Positions 52,301-63,994 are shown, counted from the first letter of the stretch. The stretch is DNA of 64,000 bases from Ulva prolifera (GCA_023078555.1 CM041197.1:9146842-9210841), one strand, 5' to 3'. Numbers and translations are program-made. The notes: a model not told the origin generated them from the sequence alone.

Positions 52301-53587
52301 GCGACTCCCGTTTCCAGACTCTGCGTTGGCAGCCGCCCCTGGGTGCATGCCAATGGCAGCGGCTCCAGCGGTGCATGTGAAGCATGCACGGCATGCATCT
52401 GCTACATGTCCTTTGCAAAAGCTGAGATGACATGGGTCGGGTGCAGCCCGTCGCAGGCAGTGTTCGCCTGGCCTCCCGGCCGGCATGGGCCGCGACATAC
52501 TGGGAGGCGAGCCAACGGCGTTTGGGGCGAGGTGATCGGCTCCAGGGCCAGCGGCCTGTGCTGCACGCGCGAGGAACTCCATGCCGTGGTGTGTGCAGGG
52601 CACTGGGAGTACCACGAGATCCGGACGATCCTCACAGCCCTGCAGCTTGTGGACCAAGACAACGCGGACGCGCGGCCGCCACTGTTGCTGGACGTTGGCG
52701 CAAATCTGGGGACTTACTCCATCGTGGCCGCCGCCCTCGGTTATGACGTCATCGCATTCGAGGCCATGGAGCGCAACGTCGCGGCCATCCACCAGACCCT
52801 CTGCTGGACCCCTGAGCTGCGGGAGCGCATAACCCTCTTTCCGTACGCTCTGGGCGCAGACGAGCTGTCTTGTTTTGTCGTGTCCGACACCGTCAACGTC
52901 GCAGACGGCCACGTCGTGTGCAACGAGGAGGAGGTCGCGGCGATGGCCGGGGCCCTCTCACGCGCCACCGTCCACTCGGTGCGGCTCGGGGACTACCTAT
53001 CAAGCGTGAAAGCCGACGTGATGAAGATCGATGTGGAGGGCTACGAGCCACATGTGCTCGCCGGCGCCGGTGCGGCACCCAAATGCATGCGTTCTATACA
53101 TGTGCGAAGCACTGGCGCGTAGTTTGCGGGGTCCACCCTCGTGCTGCAGGCCCGGCCTGTCGGCTTTGCTTGCACCCGTCTTATCATGCCACAGCATAGG
53201 GCCAGGCGCAGGCGCCATCAACTGTCACTATCTCCTAGCGCTGCTCTGAATGCATGCACACCCACACCATGCTGTGCACGGCGGCCGCACCCAAGGACGC
53301 CCGTGCCCCCGGACTCCCACAGCGCGCAGCGTGCAGGCACCGCGCTCGACAGCGTGCAGTTCGCACTGACCGAGGTGAGTGCACAAGACATGCCCAAGGC
53401 AGTCGGCAAGAGCTTTGAGGAGTGCGGCCCAGAGTATTTGAACAGCTGGGTGGACCGCGGATTCAACGTCTCCATTTGCGACGCATGGAGCAACTGTATC
53501 GGTCGCGATGTCACCCCCATTGATGAAGCAGTCCAGGCCACAACAAACCAACGCCTCGCCAACTTCCTGATGCAGCGACACGGTTAG
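49328..53587 (+). CDS. Type II membrane FkbM-family methyltransferase
   Basis: Four exons with agreeing phases: 49328-49502, 49594-49979, 52010-53069, 53337-53587; 623 residues. Donors are GTG|GTGCGC, GAG|GTAGAA and GCCG|GTGCGG; acceptors end in CAG. ATG 49328 starts a short basic tail and one membrane helix (about 19-38, LIWVGAALLAPLVWSLAFSY). A Glu/Asp-rich lumenal stem follows to about 185. The methyltransferase fold has the SAM-binding motif LLLDVGANLGTYS (about 412-424), VIAFEAMERN, and DVMKIDVEGYEPHVLAG (about 518-534). FkbM enzymes O-methylate sugars or polyketides, so a Golgi glycan methyltransferase is likely. Intron 2 (2030 bp) contains a 1268-bp DNA transposon. The exon 2 to 3 join rests on phase and composition and is the least certain step. 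Confidence 0.78.
50065..51332. mobile_element. DNA transposon, non-autonomous, 1268 bp, in an intron
   Basis: Inverted ends read GTAAG(G/C)CTGG followed by CGGTAC words (left tip 50065, right tip 51332). TCATTA flanks both sides (50059-50064 and 51333-51338), a 6-bp target duplication. Subterminal regions are full of GGTACA and TTCCGGAACAT words; the centre is AT-rich. No transposase frame is seen. The superfamily is open; the 6-bp duplication argues against hAT (8 bp) and MULE (9-11 bp). Confidence 0.8.
51873..51917 (+). other. Near-perfect 20-bp stem hairpin
   Basis: Arms GATGCCGAGACTCC and GGAGTCTCGGCATC pair fully. The stem continues through one G.T pair and TCACA/TGTGA to a 3-4 base loop. 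It lies in intron 2 of the methyltransferase gene, about 90 bp before exon 3. It may be a small-RNA hairpin, a splicing structure or a tiny inverted-repeat remnant. Confidence 0.85.
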
Positions 53588-55735
53588 TAGGGCCACCAGA
53601 AGCCATGACACAAGCTAGCCCTAAGTACAGCACACATTGCACAGAGTGAGGCTGTTCTGCTTATACGTCGCTACACTGAGATGAAATCCAGTCGGAAAGA
53701 TGTGAACACCGCTCCAATTCTACAGCAGTTATGATAAGTTCCCATTCAACATGTAAATGTGAATGAACTTGGTGTTGCTCGCTGGCATAAGCGACCTGCT
53801 GAACTTCAGTGTTGGGACCACACGCTCTCTCTCCGGCTGGCTCCTCACACTGACATCCCCCCTACCTTCCCCGGCTGAAGCCATTGAGGATGAAAAGTTA
53901 TGTTTACACAAGATAGCGATGAGACTACTGAATCGAAATCCGTAGGTAAATCGTGACGTCTTGCCTTATCACCTATTGTGTACAGAACAGTGTCAGCTGT
54001 GTCAGCCTGGCAGCATCCTGCAGCGCTGCAGTACTCGAGATAACGGGGTATAGTGCAGCTGCAGCGAAACGGCATCACCGGCACACGGCTGCTCCCGGGC
54101 GATTTCAACATGCAGCACACACACGCTCGCAACACCTCGGACTCCCTCAGGTGGCAGCCCGGCCTCCCGCTGCACAGTGTCAGCAGTGACTCAGCATGAC
54201 TCAGCACGGCTGGTGCACCCGCAGCGGCGAGCCGTGCCAGAGGCAGGGCGTCACGTCAAGGTGTGCGCAGCAAGCAACCGCTCACGATCGATGCCACACG
54301 GGTGGTAGCCACCGATACAGCAGGAGAGCACCCGGCACACGCATGGACTACCCTTGCAGGGACCACCAGCCGTTGCCGCTGCCCTGACACGCTGTTGTAG
54401 TGTCGCAGATTTGGGTGAGCTCAATGTCACAGAGGATGGTTCGAGTATGGCGCGCTGTCACAGACGGCGGTTGCGTTGATAGTGGCCATTCGTGTATCGC
54501 TGGGTGGGGTAAGGGGAGGGAGGGGGCGCTGTGCATGGGGTTTTGGGGGGCGCCTGCAACTGGGGAGGGCGGGGGGGGGGGGGGGGGGGGGGGTGGAGAA
54601 TCTGGGTTTTCAACATCGATAAGTTTTAGAATGGCGGTTTCAACTCTGTATGGCACACTGAAGGCACAGCCAGGTAACCCTGCAGAGGGGCGGACTGCCC
54701 AGAAGCGGCACTGAATGAACACGCAGGCTTGGGCCGGGCGACTGCGCCATCATGTGGCGACGGTGGTGTGAGACACAGCCAGGGCAAACAATAACAGAGC
54801 CATGCATGGCCCCACTGCAGTCGTCCACGCTCCTCATGCGTACTGTACATCTGAGACACCTATCATTAGCCGACTACTAGTCAAGGCATGGAATTGTCAG
54901 TGTAAAGAAGTGCTGTCCGTCCCAGCCAGCTCGAAGGAGGCCAAGCTCGTGCGCTGTTACATGCATGGCTGAAGTCACAAACACGAGGAAGCAGTTGTGC
55001 CGGGCTTCGTGTCGCTGACGCGGCGGATTTCAACACAGCGATCCTGCCATGTCCTGCGAGCACTGCTTTACTGCTGCAGCAGCCGAACTTGAAGCCGGCC
55101 ATTGCGCTCGGGCGGGAGCACAGCACACGCAGCACGTGCGGCCGCCTGCATGAGCCTTGGTCGCAGAATCATGGATGTACAGAACTGACTGTGTGGACCA
55201 CAGTGACTCCGTCTGACAGATAGCCGCCGACACACTTCTTCACCGCGCAGGGCCAGCAGGCGAGCAGTCACAGACGTAGGAGGCAGATCGAGAGCACATG
55301 TGCAAGTGAGAGACACAGCAGCAGCGGCACCCCTGCCATACCAGGCAGGCTCAAAAATGTACCTTGTAAGCGGACGCAGGCCCTCCTACCAGCCCAGAAG
55401 CCGCAGCAGCTCCGTGCTCAGACTTGTGCCTCAGAAGCTGGCTAGCGCCGCCTCTGCAGGGGCGCCGCTTGCCTGTATCTGCCTGCCGCCTCTGCTGCTC
55501 CGCCGCAGCCCGTGCCTCCCAGCACCGCCGCCTAGGGCAGCTGCCGCGATGCTGGGGCCTCCGCTCATGCTCACTCTGCGAGAGCCACACCAGTGGCTGA
55601 CGCGCGCAACAGTCCCCCCTGCAGGCTTCTAAAACCCCTGCAGGTGTGAGCAGCACGCTGCCGGTCCGTCGATAATTCAGCCGCTCCGAAGCACTCCCTA
55701 TCCCCTTGCTGCCCCTGTCTACTCTTCTCTGGCTC
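53588..55735. other. Intergenic, no gene recognised
   Basis: Between the converging methyltransferase and GT32 genes. ORFs on both strands (for example plus 55300-55632) are proline/alanine-rich and without domains. A 23-base G run lies at 54571-54593. Confidence 0.5.
54571..54593. repeat. Poly-G tract, 23 bases
   Basis: An uninterrupted run of G, preceded by GGGGAGGGC. Its length in the assembly may be inexact. Confidence 0.9.
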
Positions 55736-57818
55736 CTATTCCGGCTGTTCCTCTTTTCGCTGCTCGTCGTCTTCCTCTGGTTCTTCCCCTTCCGGCTGCA
55801 CCTTATTGTCCCGTGCCTCCTGCTCCTCCCCTTCCCGCTGCTCCTCATTGCCGCGCTCCTCCTGCTCCTCTTCTTCCTGTTGCTCCTTCCCCTGCTTCTC
55901 ATCTTCCTGCTCATTTTCCTCGTCTCTTTTCTTTGACGCGTTCTCCACCAGGCTCGTCTGCGCATGCGTCCAGCTGGACCACGAGCCCGCCAGAAGGGCA
56001 CCATTTTTGTGACCGAAATGGTTCTCCAGCATGGAGTCCATCTCCAACCGCGTCAGCAGGCACACCCCCTGCTCCCGGAACTCCTTGCGCCGCTCGTACA
56101 GCAGCTTTGAGAGGTGCTGGTTCAGGCCCTCAAACCGCTCCACGCCGAGGTAGTCCAGGATGGCGGACGTAAAGATCCAGGGGCCTGTGACCCCCATTAA
56201 GTCAAATTTGCCATCGTCAATGTCTGCCCTGTATGCATGCACGTGCATCTCTACCTATTGGCATGTGGCACATGTGCAGCAGAAGAATTGGGGGGGGGGG
56301 GGGGGGGGGGGGGGGCATTGCGAGCGTGCATGGACGCATGGCCATGATGAGAATGTCAAGCCCCCTCTGTGTTCACCTGGAAATGTGTGCATCCTTACAC
56401 AAACACATTGACGGGGCTACTGGCAGCGGCTGCGTGCGGGACGCACTTGTAGTCACGGCTGATGACGCGCTTCAGGACGAAGTCGAGGACGCGGCCGAGA
56501 GCGCCGTGGCCCGGCACAGACGCAAACGCCCACTGGCAGAAGTAGAGGTGCTGCTCAACGGAGACGGTGAACTGGCAGCCGCGCGGCGCCCAGTGCTCGA
56601 TGGGCTGCTTGCACTCGGTGTCCATGTCAGCGTAGACCCCTCCGTACTCGTACATGACCATGTACCTGCACAGAAGAAGGCACAGGTGTGATGCAGGGGC
56701 CCATACCTGAGCACACAGGCGCTCGCGATCAGACTGGCAACTCGGAGCACCGGTGCACCAACAACTGGAGGCGACGGGCTTGTAGAAGGAACTGAGACAT
56801 ACCAACACAATGTGGTCCATCACACGACACCAGCGAATTGGCCTGAGCACCGCACGGGGGCTCACAGTGGTCAGGGTGATGATGCGGATGCCTCAGCAGA
56901 TGTCATGGTGCAGGTGAAGTGCCACAAGGACTACTGAGTGTAGGCGAGGTGTAGGCAAAGTCACCCGGGAATGGGCTAGGGATGTTCACTCCGGAACGCA
57001 GCTGCTGCGTGCGGTCAACGGCTGGGAGCAAGCTAGCTGATGTCTGCTTAACTGCATCACCATAAACACTCTACCCACCTGCCGTAACGACTGCTCTGGT
57101 GACAGAATCTCAAGGTGTGTCCGCTTCATCTCTTGAAGTGGAGGTGGTTCTGACCCAGAATGGTACACCACTCTTGGCAGACAACTCTAATGCTTCACGC
57201 AGCGGCTTTTGAGTACACATGGACAAGATGACTCGTGTTACTGTGGTTGTCTTCGGGGCCGGCGTACCTGAAAAGATCTGCTCTCATGACTCCCAAAGGC
57301 AGATCGTGAAAGGCTTGCAGCACGGTGTCGTTGTAGTGAGCCGCAACAAACGCCACAATGTCTTCATCATCCAGCACGTATTGGTCCCATCCAGGATTAT
57401 GCTCAGTCCATGAGTTGAACAGGTCGGTACCGAAGTCTGGCGTGCCCTCACGAGACTTGGCCGTGCGCCATATTGTCCGAGGAACATATGTATCAGTCTG
57501 AGCATCCAGCGAAAATTCAGAGCGAGCCACACTTCCGACGTTCCCATCGCGCTCCAAGATGCCCGGCTGATCGATGTGCCCGCCCCGCAATGCTTGGTTC
57601 GACTCCTGACGGAACAGTGGGGTGGGCAACGTTGCTTGCACTTCGGAATTGGGCGAATGGACGATCTTCGAATGAGGACAAAGCCATCTGGGCTTAGACG
57701 CTGTGAACGCCGTCAAGCTGAAAAGCCCAGCCAGAACGACAAAACAAGCCACGACGACATAAATCACCCCGCGGCCGGCTTCCGTCTTAACGCCCTTAAG
57801 TGATGGCCAGAGCACCAT
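55736..57818 (-). CDS. GT32 family (OCH1-like) glycosyltransferase, three exons
   Basis: Exons 57818-57268, 56665-56399 and 56228-55736 on the minus strand, joined at TTCAG|GTACGC ... GTGCAG|GTAC and GT|GTAAGG ... ATACAG|GGCA; phases agree; 436 residues. Type II membrane topology: helix about 18-40 (VIYVVVACFVVLAGLFSL). Catalytic features: TIWRTAKS, FNSWTEHNPGWDQ, GVMRADLFRYM, the DxD motif in YGGVYADMD (192-199), a VTGPWIFTSA block and HKNGALLAGSW near the end, as in OCH1-type enzymes. It should transfer a sugar in the Golgi; donor and acceptor are unknown. The C-terminus has about 65 residues of Glu/Gln/Lys repeats, unusual for the family. Intron 2 contains a 26-base poly-G run. Paralog of 39884-41354. 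Confidence 0.87.
56290..56315. repeat. Poly-G tract, 26 bases, in GT32 intron 2
   Basis: An uninterrupted G run. On the coding (minus) strand this is poly-C between the donor at 56398 and the acceptor at 56229, 61 bases before the acceptor, where it could act as an extended pyrimidine tract. Confidence 0.9.
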
Positions 57819-59244
57819 AACCTATCGGCGGAGGGCGGGGATTACTGTAATGCACTGTCGATGATGTATAGCAACTCTCTTGTGCAGGCGTCACGATTGG
57901 GTCCGCCAGGCAGCCAGAGCCCTGCAGGAGCGTTCCATATCAGTGAACAGTACCAATGTATTCGTCCTGACTTTCCGATGCTGTCTTGCTGAGGGCAATG
58001 CATCCCAGATGTCGTGCGGTCCCGTTGCACTGCCGGGTGGTTGAGAGATTCCAAAACAACAATTTTGTGACGCAGGTTTCAGGCATCCATAGTGCTGTGC
58101 ACAGCTGTGCATGCTCCAGCATTCAATCTTGTGGAAAGGCAACTTGATTGGCATTCGCAGTGCGACGCATTGCGTGTACAAACAACCCTTACCTGACAAG
58201 ATCTCGGGCCGTGCACTGCAGAGCACCGACTCAAATCAACCAACGTATGGCAACCATCCGCATCGACGCAAGCAGCAACCATTTACTCACACTCCAGCCG
58301 AAGAGCCGGACAACATCGCAAGCTCCAGGCAACCACCTGCTACGACTACCCACGACAAATCATACGCCTCGTCTGTCTGTGTAGCCGTGATCGCTGCGAT
58401 GCTCCAAGATCAGATGACTGCGCCCTAAACTTCGTTGGCCCCATAGACCATCGGGTTGTGCGACAGGCCCGAGCTGGCCGACTGCGAACGTCATGCATGT
58501 AAACAAGGCACCTATGTTGCGGAGCAGAGTGGTGCATCGCATCTCAACGTAAACATACATGACATCCCATGACAGCAGGGAGCCTTCGCTCTGGGAGCCT
58601 ATGAAACCATGTTCACCCCACCGCTCAACACAGTTCACACTCAACAAGGGGTCTAGCTGTAGCCCCGACTTCTTCACAAGCCACGCATACATGGCATACA
58701 TGGCGTCGGCCTGCATCCCAGTGCGCCCGCCGGACACGCTGCCAGCGGCACACAGCCACTTTGTGCTCTGAGCTTGCGTTCCTCCGAGGCTTGGGGTGTA
58801 GGCATTGATTGCACCAGGACATACATGCACAATCAGCTCTGTTCTCGGGCGTGATTCCCGGGATCCCTGTGCCGCCGGTGCGCAAACACTGCATGCCACA
58901 TCTGCCACAAGCAGCGCACATCATTTGCACACAGCCGCGCTGCGCAGGCGCAGAGCGCGGCCGCACCGCGGCATGATGCATCACAACGCTCTGCGCTGGA
59001 GTTGGAGTTGGAGTCTCCGTCCCGGCTTGCTCCGCCACTTTTAATCCGCCACCAGTGCATGCCTTCTGACCTCCGCACACAAGGCGTCCTCCACACACAA
59101 ATAGCCATGAGTACACAGCAACTGCTGTATTGTGCGAGACTCGCACAGGCTTCTGAGAGGCACAGCGATCCGGCCTCCGCCTGTTTAAAGAGGGTGGGTG
59201 TGTCGGCAGCGCATCTGCGGCGAGGCCCCCCAACCTTCTACGCA
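57819..59244. other. Intergenic with a possible minus-strand exon
   Basis: Holds the promoter side of the GT32 gene. A minus-strand stretch at about 58700-58560 reads ADAMYAMYAWLVKKSGLQL and then ERWGEHGFIGSQSEGSLLSWD after a CAG acceptor-like site, which looks coding. No family or partner exons were found. Confidence 0.4.
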
Positions 59245-60959
59245 TCAAGGCAGCTGTACCTCGACGCGTGTCGCCTTGGACTCGTCCTCTGTCACAGACA
59301 CAAACCGTGAGTGGCGGTCTCGCTCGTCTACGTCCTCTGGGATGGAGAGGTAGCGCCCGGCCTCCGGCCGCCCATCCTCCCCTTCCTCCTTCATGAGCTG
59401 CATCAAGAAGCCTCCATCGGCGTGCTCGGACAGCCTCCAGTGACTGAAGTCTCCAAGGTTCTCATGCACCATCACGCGCAGCTCGTCATTGGGCAGGGTG
59501 TCACTCGGCTCCGTCGCCTCGTGCACCGCGATGTACCTGCGCCACCCAACACCGTCAGCATGTAGCCATGGGCGCCGCATGCGTAGCTCACGTCCGGCTG
59601 CGGCACAGATTCGCTGCTGTGAGGCTTGTGGCCTGCTGCCATGTGCACCAGTGTTGGGTCATCGGGCCCGATCACATAGAACAAATCCGAATATCCAGCT
59701 CTATTTTTTGGGTGGTAGCACTGAAAATGCTGCAAAGCGACCCAACACTGATATGCACATGACTCGAAGCATGATGACAGGCATTTCCAGAGGTACAAAG
59801 AAACTAATTTTGTAAAGTACTCACTGTGATTTGCGCTCCGGTTGTATTTAAAAAGACACGAGAGCAACTAAGTTTACAAAAACCATTGTCTCACGTCGCT
59901 GGCGCCGGGCGACAACGCGCACATTCACCTCCTCACACCGAGGCGCTTCCAGCACAGCAACCAGCAGACACCTCCCGCGGACATGCACAGCACACAAGGG
60001 TGTCGTCGCGCCCTGTGGTGGGCCTTGTCAGGATAATGGAGCCAGAAGCTGCTGTCTACAATCGGGATGTGCCCACTCCCGATCGGGGTCTGCGTCACAG
60101 CATTGTGGTGCAGAGACTGCTGAGCTCGCGACGCACATCATGGTTTTGCTTTGAGCTACGGATGCACGGGAAGGCCATGAGCGAAACACCCAGGTGGCTG
60201 GCGTGTGCCCTGTGGACACACAGACTGTGCCACACACCCACGCAGACGCCCGGAGCAGAGCTACGGAGTCGGAGGTGTGCCGCACCTGCCTGCTCCCCAT
60301 TCATCGTTGGTGCCTGGGCCAAACTCAAAGGACACGCACATGATCAGGTACGCATCGAGATCTATCCGGTACTCGAAGTCAAATACAGCCGATAGCTTCG
60401 AGTCCCGTTCGGCATGGAGGTAGAGGCTGTACCAATCACGGTAATCGTTTTCGCCCGTTAGATAGTGCCCCATGGCATCGCCGGAGGCCACCCGGATCCT
60501 GCCATACGACGGACGGTCCCACCTGCGGCAGCACCGCCCTGCTGACAACGGTTCGACCAAGTGGCCTCGGACGCGGAGGATGCACGACCTTGCAGCCCGC
60601 GCTGGAGATTTGGGGACTGCGACTAAATGAAACACACACGACGGCGGAGGAGCAAGGCGTATGGCAGGTTTCGAGACCTCACAGCAGCTGAATGCCAGTG
60701 TCCGGAGGTAGTGTCACTGCTGTCCGGAGGCAGAGCACCGCAGAGCAAAACGTTTGCTGGCTGTGCTCGCAGCATTGCAGTGGCACCCAGGGCCGCACCC
60801 TATCCGCTCTAGACTTGCCACATGGGTCCGGCTATGGTTGCCCTCATTCAACGGGCCACTGCTTGTAGGCCACAGGTCGAGGCGGGCTGCTGTCGCAGCA
60901 GACACCAGCAGGGCGGCCACAGCACACCAGGCGACTGCGGTGCAGGTCCTACTCATCAT
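59245..60959 (-). CDS. Secreted protein, novel family, copy 2
   Basis: Exons 60959-60799, 60522-60286 and 59536-59245 on the minus strand; 229 residues. Donors are AGG|GTGCGG and CAG|GTGCGG, acceptors CCGCAG and GCGCAG; same phases as copy 1 and exons 2 and 3 of identical length (237 and 292 nt). The signal peptide has the core AVAWCAVAALLVSAATAA, almost as in copy 1. Shared blocks: RLDLWPTS, NHSRTH, HYLTGENDYRDW, KLSAVFDFEYR, DLDAYLIMCVSFEFGPGTN, HW.LSEHADGGFLM and SIPEDVDERD. Function unknown. Two adjacent ATGs (60959 and 60956) could start it. It lies downstream of the same-strand GT32 order seen in the first set, which suggests joint duplication. Confidence 0.78.
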
Positions 60960-63174
60960 GGTGGCCAGCTGCGGCACAGGCCCCCGACTCCTGTACTGCG
61001 CACGCACTGCTGAAAGTGGCTCGCCAGCTACTCCAAACCCCGACACCTGATGCTGAGGTGCCAAACGCTGGCTCAGCCGATCAATGACATGCAGATGCGT
61101 ATTCAAAATGGACACGTTTACGCAGAAGGGGCCAGCTCGAGGACCTGTGTCATTCGTAGAACGCGAGACGATACTGTGCTATGGGCAACAGCACACACAC
61201 GGCACAAAGCGCTCAGGACGCGGTCATCATCAACAGCAGCAGAGACGCGCAGCCTAGTTGCAGAGCCCGGCGGGCGCGCAGCGGCACCAACCAACAGCAT
61301 GAGCCACGGGAGGTAGAGCAGGCCTGACCTCCGCACGAGCCCATTTGGACACACAGCGCCGTACAGACCTTTACAGCAAGGCAGACCGCTATCTGCGCCA
61401 GCCTAGCAAGCCGTGGGAGCGTTCGCAGGCGTGCAACTACCGCCAACACGAAGGAAGAGAGAGAGAGACGTCTGCAACGGTCGATGCTCGCAGACATGGG
61501 AGCGCTGTCACGGGACTGCACACCTGACAAAAGCCAGCTCCACAAATTGTCACAGAATATATCGGTCTTTATTGATCTGTTACGGAGTGGCCCCCCACGA
61601 AGAGATGGTGATGGGCCTGATCCCCTGATGTACACTCCAGTATTGGCAGACAGCGTGAACGCTCCTTGCAAAAGCTGGTGGTAAATTCGCTACGACTACA
61701 CAGAGTATGTCAGCCTTGCGTCCCTCAAACACGCAGCTGCATGCTGCCTGTGGCGTGCTGCATCGCGGTCGAAACAGTCGAGCGGTGTGGTGGGTCGCGC
61801 AGCACTGTTGGGCCGGCTATCATGCGCAATAACGGCATTGATTTTGTTCATACATTGGCTGTGATCTTGTGGCATTGCAATGCATTGTGGGGGGCACGTC
61901 GCGCGCCAGGCGGGTGGTTAACGTTGTCGCGGTAGCTTGCAAGCTGTGCAGGCCCCATGCACGACGAGAATCTCGAGATAACGGGCCTCTGACGTTCATC
62001 ACAAGAACGAAACCCAAGAATCGGTCACGAGAACCGCGCGCGGTCTCCCGTGACCAGTCGACTGGACACACACGACCCTCGCACCGGCTGTCATGATCAG
62101 GGTTGTGCACTCCGATCGGGAGTTTTGGGCAGGCTTTTGGCAAATCCCGGCGGCCGGCGCAGCCGGCCACCGAGATTGCCCCATGAGCTGCAAGCGTCCA
62201 CCGGGGCCATCCCGATCAGCGTAGAGGCTCACCGGGATATCCCGATGACGGACAGTTGCGCAGCCATTGTTCAAAGCGAACGAGGGTGAAGTCAGTACGT
62301 GCTCACCGGAGACAAGCGAAAGCGGCATGATGCAGTTGTCGTAATGCATGTGAGCAGTGGCATATGCATGAGCACTGGCCGGCACAAGTGCTCATGCCAG
62401 CAGCTGCACTAGGTGCACTCCTCGCGACCCAGACCCACCGAAGCCCCTTTGCAATAAAGACGCACCAGAGCCGGCTGTAGACGCGGGCGATCAGTAACTG
62501 TGGTTTTTCCATCAGTACGTGACGTCGGCATGTCTATTGACGATCGAGCTTGACAGGCTGCTGCAGGAGTGCGTGTAGGAGCTGGCATGCTGCTACGAAT
62601 GCGATGACATTGCATGGTGTGGAAACATGTACATGCATGCGGCCGCAAGGTGTGACCGCTTGCAGCTGCAAGAAAAAGTCTTCAGACCCCCCTCCAACAT
62701 TCGACACACCACCGGCCGGGATCGCCCCTTCGTTGAAACAGAGCTAGCTCGATACCGGGCGCAGCCCAGTGTGAAATCTGATTTTCCATCGGGATTCCCC
62801 TTGGCCTACAAGGGGGATGCGAAACCCTGCAGCTGGTCATGAGTGAACACATCGGCGGCGGCGCTGCTTCGACCATACCAGTGACTGGTTGGATGTGATC
62901 ATGAAAGCTGCAGCTGCATGCAGCTGCAACCGCGACCACGCGGAGCATGGGACATGCCCTGCTCGATTAAACAGTTCGACATCAATGCTGTCCTACGTAG
63001 CTCTCCTTAAGAATTCATACGGCCCGATGGGTGAGCTTACAGCAGAGCTAACAGCCGCAGCAATCGAGAACGCTGGCCAGTGACCTCGCGCAACCCGCAG
63101 TCGTTGCCGTGCCCGGCTGTCTGTAGAGGCACAGAGGCACAATTGTACACGCTATAGCGCGCTATGCATGCAAA
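60960..63174. other. Intergenic, no gene recognised
   Basis: Upstream side of the secreted protein copy 2. ORFs of 60-150 codons on both strands have no recognised domain or convincing splice structure. Confidence 0.5.
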
Positions 63175-63437
63175 CTGCAAGCGTGTGGGTGCCCCGCAGC
63201 TGCCACGTTGCTGCCGCCGTCGCCCCCAACAATCCAGGCACCCTCTCCCCGGCCGTTGTTGCCGCCGGGGACGGCGGCAGCACCGCCGAGGCGGTATTCG
63301 CGCTCATGCTGGAGCCGATATCCATGTGAAGCACGTCCATGGGGAGCCTCATGAGGCGCTCTGAGACTTCACCTGATCAGGTTCGACCGGAACGGTTCCG
63401 CAGGCTGCGCAGGCGCCGCAGACGTCGCATACAACAG
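63175..63437 (+). pseudogene. GT32 gene fragment, diverged
   Basis: Matches the middle of exon 2 of the gene at 39884-41354, with words such as GTGTGGGTGCCCCGC, AATCCAGGCACCCTCTCCCC and GACGTCGCATACAACA. It encodes the equivalent of VWVPR(G/S)CH.AAAV. The DxD region and the ends are missing, and the frame is not kept throughout. A remnant of a third or fourth local GT32 copy. Confidence 0.75.
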
Positions 63438-63607
63438 GGTCATTTCAATCCGGTCCTCAGGTTTCGATCCGTCGCTTGTGCGTCTGTCACTGCCGACTGC
63501 CACGTAGGCACCGGTTGAAGCGCGCCGTGCGTGCAACTGTGATACCTCGGAGCTTTGAACACTTTTTGAACTAACATGACAAAAGCTATTACTTGCTTGC
63601 GTCAAAG

Positions 63608-63994
63608 CTACATGGCGAAGGCTGAAACGAGCGGAACGTCTGTTTCCGAGGCGTTTGCAACTGCGCCGGCTTTGGTCACCAACCTGTTGTCGCCGACGAC
63701 TCCAGCTCTGATCAGATGACCGTCTCTGCGTTCGCAACTGGACACTCTATCATCATACAATGCTAGAGCTTTGTAAAGAATGCGTGATTGAGACCGCGTG
63801 AGCGTTGCAGCGTCAGGCGCACTCTGCAGCATTGTTAACGCAGTGATATCCTCACAACAATACCGAAGCTCGCTACAGCACGGCAGAAAAATCTCACCAA
63901 GTGGCTCACATTGAAGCAAATAGCGTCGCGTTATGCGTGACCGTATGTGCCCTGGCATCGGGAGATGACAGACAGCACTCGCAACGCAATGCAT
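63608..63994 (-). CDS. Possible exon, unknown protein, at window edge
   Basis: The minus strand is open for about 128 codons, with a coding-like stretch (CCEDITALTMLQSAPDAATL, SQSRILYKALALYDDRV, HLIRAGVVGDNRLVTKAG). No family is recognised. The real start may lie beyond the window edge or at an internal ATG near 63952. Confidence 0.3.
   Translation of the reverse strand: MHCVASAVCHLPMPGHIRSRITRRYLLQCEPLGEIFLPCCSELRYCCEDITALTMLQSAPDAATLTRSQSRILYKALALYDDRVSSCERRDGHLIRAGVVGDNRLVTKAGAVANASETDVPLVSAFAM

Noticed and set aside
52139-52912. A 257-codon minus-strand ORF opposite the methyltransferase
   Set aside because: Shadow of the SAM-binding domain, which is on the plus strand; no domain of its own.
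55300-56172. Plus-strand leucine- and serine-rich ORFs suggesting a membrane protein
   Set aside because: They are the complement of the Glu/Lys-rich tail of the GT32 gene; GAA/GAG codons read in reverse give Leu, Ser and Phe.
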